Source: Aptenodytes patagonicus (lineage: Eukaryota; Chordata; Aves; Sphenisciformes; Spheniscidae). Taken from it: a stretch of 64,000 nt of DNA. The notes under the pieces are model-generated. The model worked only from the letters and a program-made list of their open reading frames with translations, ran no database searches and was not told the DNA's origin. The translations under genes were made by a program, and so were the position numbers. Each line of letters begins with the position of its first letter. Position 1 is the first letter of the stretch. This document shows positions 22,468-34,400 of the stretch, in pieces. Location of the stretch: contig NC_134949.1 in NCBI RefSeq assembly GCF_965638725.1, forward strand, positions 44,916,151-44,980,150, written 5' to 3'.

Positions 22468-25400
22468 GTAAGAAAAATATTCCCTTTTTTGAAGGTGGAT
22501 CGATACTCTAATTGAATGTTGAAAATTGATGTTTCGTGATTTGGACTGCTTTTTTGTCATTCTAGCAGTCACAGGGAGCTCTCAGTTATTGCTACTGAAA
22601 ATTCCCAGTCTTCCTTCTATTTAAATTGTTGGGAGGTCTCTTGAGATCCTTAGTGTTTAGTGTTGTTGCCCAGAAGAAGTAACAGACCCCAGCATCTTTA
22701 AGTCCTAAGCTAGCTCATATTGCTGTGTAAATTGTCACCTTTTGAACACTGCGGAGACATGCATTGTGATGATGGACATTCAAGACTATCTGGTACCCAG
22801 GGGTATACTCTGTGGCTATGCCTTTAGGAAGTGTACTTCTGCAAGAGGTGCTTTGCTTTCTAAGCCAAAACTGCCATTTGTGGATTAGGCCTTTGGGTTT
22901 AATCTGACTGTTATTAAAAGAACCACATATGTAGGAACCACATGTATCTTTCTGCTTACTTTTCTAATGCACTTTGCAATAGTGTTGTCCATATTTATCC
23001 ATATTTAGAGTTTGTATGTGTAGTCTTTATTTTACATGTAGCTTAACATGCTTTGCAGCAAAGGTGATTTCAAAGCTCTGTCAATTACTGGTACAAATAC
23101 CACTCCCTTCCTTTGGAGAAGAGAGCTGTGTATTTGGGGTGGTGAAATGTTGCTGCAGTACCCAGCCTCCCAGTATATTCCTTGAGAATATCCAGATAGT
23201 GTCCGGTTGCGCTGGCCAATTTTGAGCTTGAGAACAAGTGTTTTTTGTGGAAGCCATAGTGCAGCAGTCTGCGATCTGCCTTAGTCAGGGAAGTTTCCTG
23301 ACAGTTACAGAGTACTTGAGAGTACCTGACTCTTCAGGATGGTGGTATGGGGTGAAATAAAAACTTCAGCAAGTTCAGTATCATATCTCCAGCAGTGGCA
23401 AAAAGCAGATCCTGGGGAGGACTGTAAGAGCAGCATAATATGAGAATTACCTACACTATGTTTGTTTCCCACCATCTGCAGCTTAAGGACTTCTTGAGAC
23501 AGCTGTAGTTGCAGTGCATTTTGTGAGCTTCAGTGTCATTCTCTTCTGTGAACCTGTCCAGCCTTTTCTGAAGCCCATAGAAACTTTTAGTACTTATTTT
23601 AAGCTTTGTCAGATAAGCTATTTATTTTGTGAAGAACTGCCTGCTTTTGTTTGCTTTGAATCTGGAGCATAGTAGCTACGTTTCATCCTTCACAGTTCTC
23701 TTCTTCTTCATACCTGAAGAGAAAAAGAAAAAAAAAAGAAAAAAAAAAGAACATGAAAAATCAGTCTCTGCTCACTTCTTCTGGCTACTTAAGATTTTAT
23801 AGACCTCTGTTGTATTTCCCCTCAAGTGCCTCTTTTTCAGACTGAGAAGCTTACTTGAGTCATATCTTGAGAAGTAGCCAATAGCAGAAGTCAATACGTG
23901 TTTGTTGTTTAGGTCTCCTAGCTGGTATGTAGCTAGCCTGAAGATAGATTTGAACCTTAGCTCTTTGGTCAATTTAATTATTATTTTTTTTTTAATTTCT
24001 GCAGTATTTGGGTAAGGGCCTAAAAAGTACTGGCAAGGTGCTGGCAATGAAAAGGGACATTCTAAATCCCTCTCATCAGATATAAGTATGATAAAATTTC
24101 TGTGTACACTTGCAAATTTAGTTCTTGTTTTTAGGTCTAGGAGTATGTATTTGTGTACAGTAAATATGGCATACAATATTGCTGACAGTAGAAAATTATT
24201 AAATTTTGAAATTAAGTTATTGGCACATATATATTTTTTATTATCTTTAAAAGCAGATTTTCTTACCCTTTCAATTGTTTTGACTAGGTTGTTTTCAGGG
24301 AATGCAAGCCAGCTATACACCCATCAATTAAAAGCCTGCTACTTTTCCTGGAAACATCTAATATCCTTAAACACTTCTGTGTATGCCATCAATTTTAGTC
24401 TAGTATGTCAATTCAGGGCCTTCCAAGAGGTGGTATGTACCCTCTTTTAAAGGGTTTATAGAGATTAAAGGCTTTATAAACTTTCTAAAGTTTATACTTT
24501 ATAAAAGTATATACTTTATACTTTATACTTTATATACTTTATACTTTATATACTTTATACTTTCTAAAGTTTATACTTTAGAAAGTGTGATCTAAACTCT
24601 GAGCATTAAGATTGTCCTGGTTTTGGCTGGGATAGAGTTAATTTTCTTCCTAGTAGCTGGTACAGTGCTGTGGTTTGGATTTAGGATGAGAATAATGTTG
24701 ATAACACACCGATGTTTTAGCTGTTGCTAAGCAGTGCTTACACTAGTCAGGGACATTTCAACTGCTCATGCTTTACCGACTGAGAAGGCTGGAGGTGCAC
24801 AAGAAGCTGGGAGGGGGCACAGCCAGGACAGCTGACCCAAAGTGGCCAAAGGGACATTCCATACCATGTGACGTCATGCTCAGTACATAAACTGGGGGGA
24901 GTTGGCCGGGGGGTGGTGACCGCTGCTCGGGGACTGGCTGGGCATCGGTCGGCGGGTGGTGAGTAATTGCATTGTGCATCACTTATTTTGTATATTCTTT
25001 TATCATTATTATTATTACTATTTTTCCTACCTTTTCTGCCCTATTAAACTGTCTTTATCTCAACCCACGAATTTTACTTTTTTTCCCTATCTCTCCCCCA
25101 TCTCACTGGGGGGCAGGGGAGTGAGCAAACGGCCGTGTGGTGTTTAGCTGCCTGCCGGGTTAAACCACAACAGTCCTTTTGGCGCCCAACGTGGGGCACA
25201 AAGGGTTCAGATAATGACAGATCTGACCAGAGCGTGTTAAGGCAAATTTGTTATAACCATTCATCATATTTGTTTAACAGTCGCTGGTCACAATGTTGAG
25301 TAATTTACTCTTAAAGTTGTCGCGCTTGCTCTCAAAGTTGTGCTATATAACACCTTACTTGCTGTATATGTTCCCTGTTGTGCAGTTTATGACCTCTGGG

Positions 25401-28400
25401 AGCTGGATCAAGGATATAATTTTGCTGCACTGTGTAACACTACTGGTTTATGATATGATAGAATTATTGGTTGTGAGACTAATTTTTGTATTTTTACTTC
25501 TGTATTTGTACTCGGCATTTCCGTCATCTCTGTACCTCAGGAGCCACCTTTTGGAAACTTAATAATTACACTCTTTATCTTTTCTCCTTGGGGGACCAAT
25601 CTGTGGGGGAGGTGGGGGGGACACTTTCCGCTGCTCCTTCACCTTCCCTTTCTCCTTCAGGCTAGTTACAACAGCTCTTGAGAATTTTTAATATCCTTGG
25701 GATGTTCAAGCCAGCATGGTCCTATTGCTATGTGTCCTGAATGTGGTTCAGGTCTTGTTTAAGGTTAAACAATTTTTTAAGAATACCATCCAGAGATCAA
25801 CCCCCGCGACAGGCACTGTGGCTACTCAAACCCTGATGACAGGCACTGCGGCTACTCAAACCTCGGCGACAAGCACTGCGGCTGAACCAGAGAACCAACC
25901 CATGCCGGTATCAGTCGCCCCTATACACAAGAAGAAATACACAAGAAAATCAACTCATTTAGTAAGGGATGAAGATGAACCAGGGCCATCACGAGAATAG
26001 GAGGAGGAAGAGGCAGAACCCATAAATGAGATGGTAACCACCTGATCCCCATCCGTGAGTGAGCTGCGAGATATGCGAAAAGAGTTCAGTTGTTGTCCAG
26101 GCGAGCACGTTGTCACCTGCTGCTCTGATGCTGGGATAACGGAGCCAGTAGCCTGGAATTAGAGGGTAGGGAAGCCAAGCAGCTGGGATCCCTTTCCAGG
26201 GAAGGGGGCATTGACAAAGTGTTTGGAAAAGGGGCACAAGCCCTCAGCCTCTGGAGGCAACTCCTGTCAGGTGTGAAGGAAAGGTATCCCTTCAAGGAAG
26301 ATGTTATATATCGCCCAGGCAAGTGGACCACCATGGAGAGAGGTATCCAGTACCTGAAGGAATTAGCCATGCTGGAGGTGATTTATGATGACCTGGATAA
26401 CAAGCAGTTATCCAAAGATCCAGATGAAGTCAAGTGCACACAACCCATGTGGCAGAAGTTTGTACAGAGTGCACCATTGTCATATGCCAACTCATTGGCA
26501 GTAATGACTTGGAAAGACGGAGAGGGACAAACGGTGGATAAATTGGCTGGCCAACTCTGTCAATACAAAGAAAGTCTCTCTTCCTCCCTATGGACCTGCA
26601 TGTCAGCTGTGGAGAAACTGCTGGACATGTTAGCTGAGAAACTGTCCTGGGAGTTCCAGCAATTCAAAGAGGGTATGTCCTACTCCCCACCTGTACAGAC
26701 CAGTATCTCAGCAATTAGGAGTAAGCGTCCTTCTGCTCAAGAGAGAGGATATAGTGAATACACACCACGGGCCACCCTGTGGTTTTATCTACGTGACCAT
26801 GGAGGGGACATGAGGAAGTGGGATGGAAAATGTGCCTCGACCCTAGAGACGTGGGTATGTGAGTTGCAAGGAAAAACAATCACAAAAGGTGGTTCTTCCA
26901 GGAAAATTGTTGCTCCAGTTTCCAGTGGGCAGTTCCCCAGACAGAGTAGAAGGGCTGATTTTGCTTCCAATCTTAATAAAGGGGACTTTTGATTTGCATT
27001 TACAAGAAGTTAGTAGCAAACACTATGACCTGGACTAGAGGGGCCCTGCCTCCAGCCAGGTGGAGGAAAGGGACAACTGGGTGTACTGGACTGTGTGGAT
27101 TCGGTGGCCTGGCACATCAGACCCACAGGAGTATAAGGCTCTAGTAGACACCAGTGCACAGTGTACCCTAATGCCAAAGGGGCAGAACCCATCTGTATTT
27201 CTGGAGTGGCAGGGGGATCCCAACAGCTAACCGTATTGGAGGCCAAAGTGAGCCTAACTGGGAACGAGTGGCAAAAGCACCCCATTGTGACTGGCCCAGA
27301 GGGTCTGTGCATCCTTGGCATAGACTACCTCAGGAGAGGGTATTTCAAGGACCCAAAAGGGTACCGGTGGGCTTTTGGTATAGTTGCCTTGGAGGCAGAG
27401 GAAATTACACAGCTGTCTACCTGCCCGGTCTCTTGGAGGACAGAGAGTTGAGGACAGTGGGGTTGCTGAGAGTCGAAGAACAACAGGTGCCAATTGCTAC
27501 CACAACGGTGCACCAGCAGCAATATCGCACCAACCGAGACTCCCTGATTCCCATCCATAAGCTGATTTGTCTACTGGAGAGCCAAGGAGTGATCAACAAG
27601 ACTCGTTCACCCTTTAACAGTCCCATATGGCCAGTGTCAAAGTCTAATGGAGAGTGGAGACTAACAGTAGACTATCGTGGCCTGAACGAAGTCACGCCGC
27701 CGCTGAGTGCTGCTGTGCCAGACATGCTAGAACTTGAATACGAACTGGAGTCAAAGGCAGCCAAGTGGTATGCCACAGTTGATATTGCTAATGCGTTTTT
27801 CTCAATCCCTTTGGCAGCGGAGTGCAGGCCACAGTTTGCTTTCACTTGGAGGGGTGTCCAGTACACCTGGAACTGACTGCCCCAGGGGTGGAAACACAGC
27901 CCTGCCATTTGCCGTGGACTGATCCAGACTGCACTGGAACAGGGTGAAGCACTGGAACACCTGCAACACGTTGATGACATTGTCGTATGGGGCAACACAG
28001 CAGCAGAAGTTTTTGAGAGGGAAGAAAATAGTCCAAATCCTGCTGAAGGCCGGTTTTGCCATGAAACAAAGTAAGGTCAAGGGACCTGCACAAGAGAATC
28101 AGTTTTTAGGAATAACATGGCACGATGGATGTCGTCAGATCCCAATGGATGTGATCAACAAAATAACAGCCATGTCTCCACCAACTAGCAAAAAGGAAAC
28201 ACAAGCTTTCTTAGGCATTGTGGGTTTTTGGAGAATGCACATTCCAAATTACAGTCTGATTGTAAGCCCTCTCTATCAAGTGACCTGGAAGAAGAACGAT
28301 TTCAAATGGGGCCCTGAGCAACGACAAGCCTTTGAACAAATTAAAGAGGAGATAGTTCATGCAGTAGCCCTGGGGCCAGTCTGGGCAGGACAAGATGTAA

Positions 28401-31400
28401 AAAATGTGCTCTACACTGCAGCCGGGGAGAATGGCCCTACCTGGAGCCTCTGGCAGAAAGCACCAGGGGAGACTCGAGGTCGACCCCTAGGGTTTTGGAG
28501 TCAGGGATACAGAGGATCTGAGGCCTGCTATACTCCAACTGTAAAAGAGATATTGGCAGCATATGAAGGGATTCGAGCTGCTTCGGAAGTGATTGGTGCT
28601 GAAGCACAGCTCCTCCTGGCACCCCGACTGCCGGTGCTGGGCTGGATGTTCAGAGGGAGGGTCCCCTGTACACATCATGCAACTGATGCTACATGGAGTA
28701 AGTGGGTTGCACTGATCACACAGCGGGCTCAAATAGGAAACCCCAGTTGCCCAGGAATCTTGGACTGGCCAGAAGGCAAAGATTTTGGAATATCACCAGA
28801 GGAGGAGGTGACGTGCTGAAGAGGCCCCACTGTGTAATAAACTACCAGAAAATGAGAGGCAATATGCCCTGTTCACTGATGGGTCCTGTCGTCTTGTAGG
28901 AAAGCATTGGAGGTGGAAGGCTGCTGTGTGGAGTCCTATATGACAAGTCACAGAAACTACTGAAGGAGAAGGTGAATTGAATCAGTTTGCAGAGGTGAAA
29001 GCCATCCAGCTGGCTTTGGATATTGTTGAACGAGAGAAGTGGACAGTGCTCTATCTCTATACTGATTCATGGATGGTGGCAAATGCCCTGTGGGGGTGGT
29101 TACAGCAACGGAAGCAGAGCAACTGGCAGTGCAGAGGCAAACCCATCTGGGCTGCCGCATTGTGGCAGAGAACCTAGTTGTAAAAGTACATCACATAGAT
29201 GCTCACGTACCCAAGGGTTCTAGGTAAAAGTAGTTAAAATTGACAGAATTTAGTTCTTTAGCTAGAGGTACATTTTCTGCATTTCCTGCTAAGTTGCATT
29301 CATGTATGTTTCTGTTACAGAGTTCAGAGAGTCTAGACTGTGACCAGGTGAAAAAACCTGCTGGAGTAGTTTTGATGGAGTGGACTGAATTTCCCAAAGG
29401 AGAGGATCCAGACTATTATATTGTAACATACCAGCGCACAGATGCTTTCAGTCAAAAAGTAAATTTCATCAGTCTAAGCGATAAGTAGTTCCAAATGTAT
29501 TTAAGCTGTAGATACCAGTAGTTAATAGCATTGTGTGTTTGTTTGTTTAAAAAAGATAACGTAAAATAGCAAATAATGAGAAAATTTGGAAAAATTGTAC
29601 TGAATTCCGTAAGTCATGTTGTTTATGTGCACTCTTACAGAGTCCTATTGAAGCCAGTGGGACTTAAAAGAACCTTGAGTATCCTGGTGGAATAAGGATA
29701 GATAGGCATATGTTCAAAGTTAACAATATGCAAGTTCTTCAAGGTACTGTGGTTTGAAGGAGTAGCCTAACTTCTCCAGGAAAGGCATAGACACTACCCC
29801 CAGATCTCTGTGGGAGAGCGCTGTTCTTATTTTGAGCACAGGATGTTCTGGAACTTAAAGAAAATATGAGGATTTTAATATGAAGGTGTTTGTTAATAGT
29901 TTGATTTCTAAAATGTTTTGTTTTAAATACTTTGGGTATTTTGCAGTTTAACTGCAGCCTTAAGTTTGACGTGCTGCAATATAAGCTACCCTTTTAAAAA
30001 CTTCATAGATCATTTATGAATTGTATCTTTATTACTTTCACTATATCCGGAAATTCTTTTAACTTGCAGAATGTAAGAAACATTTCTAAAGTTGAAGAGA
30101 AACCTGTCAGTACTACAATTCTGCTTGAGGAGAATAAGAAGTATGATATTACAATAGAATCCCTAAAAAATGGCCGAATCATAAGTGTAAAATCATTTAA
30201 GACACGTAAGTAGTGTAGCACAAAAATTTTTTTGTATCATTATAGGTAGTCTAATACTGAAGATTAAAGAAGTAGGGGTTGAAATCCTGGGCTTACTCAT
30301 GTATTTAGAAACTTTGCATCAATGTATGTTTTCAACCATGAAGAGTAGAAGGAATAATTTTATATAACTCGTTTGGTTAATGTAACAATTCTGCAACACG
30401 GGACTGATGTAAAAGTCTGGGAGATTTTTAAATGTTACAGGCTTTGCTATACTACAGTGATTCTAGGAGAAGAGATTTGTAAAAGGGGACCATTGAGAAA
30501 GTTACTTAAAGCCTGGCAATTTCATATCAACGTAGGGTTGTGATTGTTTGTCTTACATAAATTAAATATATTGGTTAAATATTAAATGTTTTTGTTTCTT
30601 CTTTATGACAGTCCCTCTTTAAAAAGGGTTAATGAGTTGCTTGAAGATCTCCATATTGTAACTAAATGGGACAGACTTTTAGTATAAGAATTTGTGAGTC
30701 TAGCCACTGAACTTTATAAAAACATCGTTTATAGCTGTAAATCTGTTCAGGACCACAAGTTCCACCTATTACTAGAATGAATGGGCTTTCTAATCTTAAT
30801 TTTGTTAATTGCTTTAGAATCGTTTGTAGCATTACCTTTGTACACATTACGAGCTCATACTAGCTTTGGAATACTGTCTAGGATCTGAATGCAAAGAACA
30901 TCATTGGGAAGAATACGTAGTAAGTTGAAAACATTGCAGCAGCCATTGACTCTGCTGAAAGTTGGTATGTTTAGCAAGCTACAGGAAATAATTCATGGTT
31001 ATGCTACTAATGTGTTAATGTACTTAACATCTATTACCTAACTGATATTCTAGCAAAGTATATACTTTTACAGTTAAATACTCCTTAAACTGTGCACTTA
31101 ACTTTTATTTCTGGTTGCTTCAGACATGTTTTACATACCATGACGATAAAAAAGAGCATGACTTTCTTCATTGCTCAGTAAGACATTTTCTACCTTTCTT
31201 TCCCTACTGTGTGTATCCCTCATAACTTCTTAAAAGAAAAACAAAAATAATGCAATAAAACTGTGAGCTAATTATTCTGTTGTGGTAAAGACAGTATTTA
31301 TTTTTTCTTGGTCTACTAGGTGGGATTTCAGAAAATGACATCAAAACATTTGTGACAGCTACTACAGTGTCTTTTAATTGGAGTACAATGGCTAAAGAAT

Positions 31401-34400
31401 TTTCAGTTTCAGTTTCACTGTATGATACTTCTCAGATTATAAAAAACCCCAGTGGATTCTTTGTATGGAGTAATTTGACACCTGCCACCTTATATACATT
31501 TAAGTTTATATTTGAACAATTACATCTGGAATTTATAAATGTGTCTCAATCACTGGATGTTCAAGCTGAAACAGGTATGTATTAGAGTTTGTTGTAGTCA
31601 CAGTGAATGCAAGGAAGCACTGTGTGTTTTCTAGAAGAGTTAAGAGTAAATTGTGAAAAGCCTGTATTCCATTTTACAGTTTTTAATAGGTGTGGATTGT
31701 TTCATTTCTAGGAAGCTGAAAGAAATAGAATGTTAATGACATAGAAAGGTTATTTCTAATTAATATTTCCTAGTATTTTTAGGAGCAAGAATTCAGATTT
31801 GTATGTGCAAATATTTTAAGCTAACTACATTTTCTGCAGTCTGAAATACAGTCAAATGAAGATGAGTGTATGGATTGAATTTGCTATATAGTTTCAATGA
31901 AAAGGCAGGGAAAATCCTGAATTTGGTAAAGATTTGGAACACTTTTTGCCAGGTTCAAAGTGATGGGTTTGTACTGCTGAGTGGCTAACCTAGCTACGCT
32001 GTTTTGTTAGAAGTGCTTTGAAGGAGGCAGGATTTTGTGGATGTTATGGCTTGATTGTGTAACTTCATTTCCTTAAATATGCTACTCTGATAATGCAACT
32101 TAAAATCTGTAAAATTAGGAATACAAAAGAAGGGACGATATAGGCTCAAATTCAACAAAATAATTATTTTCCTAAACTCAGGAAACTATTAAAAACAAAC
32201 GATCTGTTAACTTCAATTTTAAAATTTAAAAAATGAACCATCAGAAACTAAGCTTAAACAATGATTTTTTTTCCTAGAGTAGGATAAAAATTAATGGATC
32301 TCTTTTTTTTTTTGCTTCAGTGGGTTGTAGTTGGTACTCTTCTAACTCTGTCAATCAGATTTTTTAGGACACTCAGGATTTTGAAGGAGGGTTGATTCAT
32401 AATTACTGAATTTTTGGGGGTTTGCAATTGTGAATTAATTAAATGCTATCATTGTCAAGATGTCTGTCTAATCATAAAAAATCTAAAACTGTGCCACTGC
32501 CATAAATGGTACAGAATATCTTTAAAAATCCTGTCCTTGTTCCCCTATAGGCACCTGTTCCCAAGGGTGGATGGCATTCCAAAGCAGCTGCTATCAAATG
32601 GGTAAGGAGAGCAAGCCGTGGAAGGGGGCACAACAAATCTGTGAAACGTCTTCACGAGGGGCGCATCTTCTTGACATAGGGAGTGAAGAAGAACATGGTT
32701 TTATTTTGTCTTATCTCCAGACAATTAGTCGAATAATCATGTTATGGACGGGACTTAATGACCTAAAGGTCAGTCTATTTTATCTTCTTTGCTATTACAT
32801 ATATGGAAGCAGGAGAATTTTGAAATATAGAGCCCAATTATTTTTTTTAATGCAGTACATAGGTTGGTTTTTTGTGTAGTTGTTAGTAGTTATAAGAGGA
32901 ATCATTATTTCTTCCTATTTAGAAATACTGAAAATATTTAGCAGGCCGTAGCTGGGAAAAAAAGACATAGTTTATACATAACCCATTTAATTTTTCTTTT
33001 TTTTTGAGTACTTCACAGGGATATTGTTGTGCCTGTAGGTGGTGCTGCATTACCAGATTTTAAATCTTACTCTATACATATGTTACTTACTACGGATCTC
33101 AAAGTCTGCGGTTGGCTTTCTCAGTTTTGATGCAGGTCTGAAATGTTGAGTGTTGAGCTTAGCAAGGTCTGTCCAGTATGGATGGATGCTGGATAGGCCA
33201 GTGGAAGGAGGGATTGGAGCAAAGTATTTCTTGTAAAAAATTTTCTGTTCCTCATATTTGGGATATGAGGGCTCTTAATGCCAGCTCTGCTGTTATTAAA
33301 TGACTCACTGTGGTGTGGTGTGTGATTTGGGAACAGCTACAGAGCTAAATAAAAGTATTGGGAAAGCTCTCAGAAAGATGGAGGCGCTCTGCCAGAAATG
33401 TGGGATCCAGTCTTCCTGTGATTAGGCTTAGTGAAAACTTCTTTTGTGGTAAGTATCAGAAGGTTGGGAGGAAGCCACTGTTTTTCGGTTTGGAAAATAC
33501 ACTCTGAAATTTAATTTTAATATTGTTTTGGTCAAATTAATTTTAAAAGAAATGCTGTGAAAAACAGTAAAAACAAAGTAAACTTTATTTGTAAGGGCAG
33601 AAGGTAAGTGATAAACATGTCATAGACAGAAAATTTCTTTTTTGCAGACTTTGTTAAAGAACTTAATGGGGCTACATAAACAAGTCCGAGTGGGATAACA
33701 TGCAAACCTGTCTAGGTTTGTGGTTAGAGAAGCACTGTAACCTTCTTGGTTAGTAAAGCACCAATAATAATTTTACATATAATATTTTACATATAATATT
33801 GTTTCATGCGTGAGATTTTAGAATTCTGTAATTTTTACACCATAGTGATATTAATCTTAACCAACTTGGTATTTTAGAAATAAGGTAGTATTTGTAAGAG
33901 GCTGTCAGAAATAGATGTCCCATGAAAGCATAATATTTTTGCAGATTGGAAAGAGTGCTAGAAAGGGTTTTTTTTTTTCTTTTAAACTCAGATTACACAG
34001 AAAATAGTTAATTGCCAGTTTGGAATTTGACTGTTAGTCAACTGTTGAATCATTACATGCATTTTTATGTTTGTGGGAGTCTAGTCAGTTTAAATGAACT
34101 AGATGGGTACCTTGTTTTAAGAGTAGCAAGGGATAATAATAAAATGGTTGTTTTTCAAGCACTTCTTTCCTAAATATTTGTATTTAATTAGCATGTTCAA
34201 GTACTGTATGAACATGTTACAGTCCTTCTAAGTGTCATTGTTTTCATTTGCTCTCATCTTACGAGAACTCCAAATTGTACTTACACCAAATAGTACTTAC
34301 TCCAGGAGTTCAAAGATCATGGGACATATACTAGGAATTGCAGGACTTGTTTAAAATCTGAGATAAAAAATACAGATTCAATTATTTTTGCTTTCTCTTT

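Larger units (their letters stand above)
24613..29222 (+). mobile_element. 3'-truncated endogenous retrovirus in PTPRQ intron 1
   Basis: Order: 5' LTR (24613-25172), primer binding site, degraded gag, protease remnant, reverse transcriptase and RNase H, in the same orientation as PTPRQ. Sequence stops resembling pol at about 29222, just after RNase H; no integrase, env or 3' LTR is present. Many stops and frame changes make it non-functional. The RT resembles ERV-L (class III) elements, but the primer site is a lysine-tRNA type. Confidence 0.88.

Noticed and set aside
23772..24320. 182-residue minus-strand open frame in PTPRQ intron 1
   Set aside because: Low-complexity Lys/Ile/Leu/Phe composition typical of AT-rich chance frames; no domain, no splice signals.
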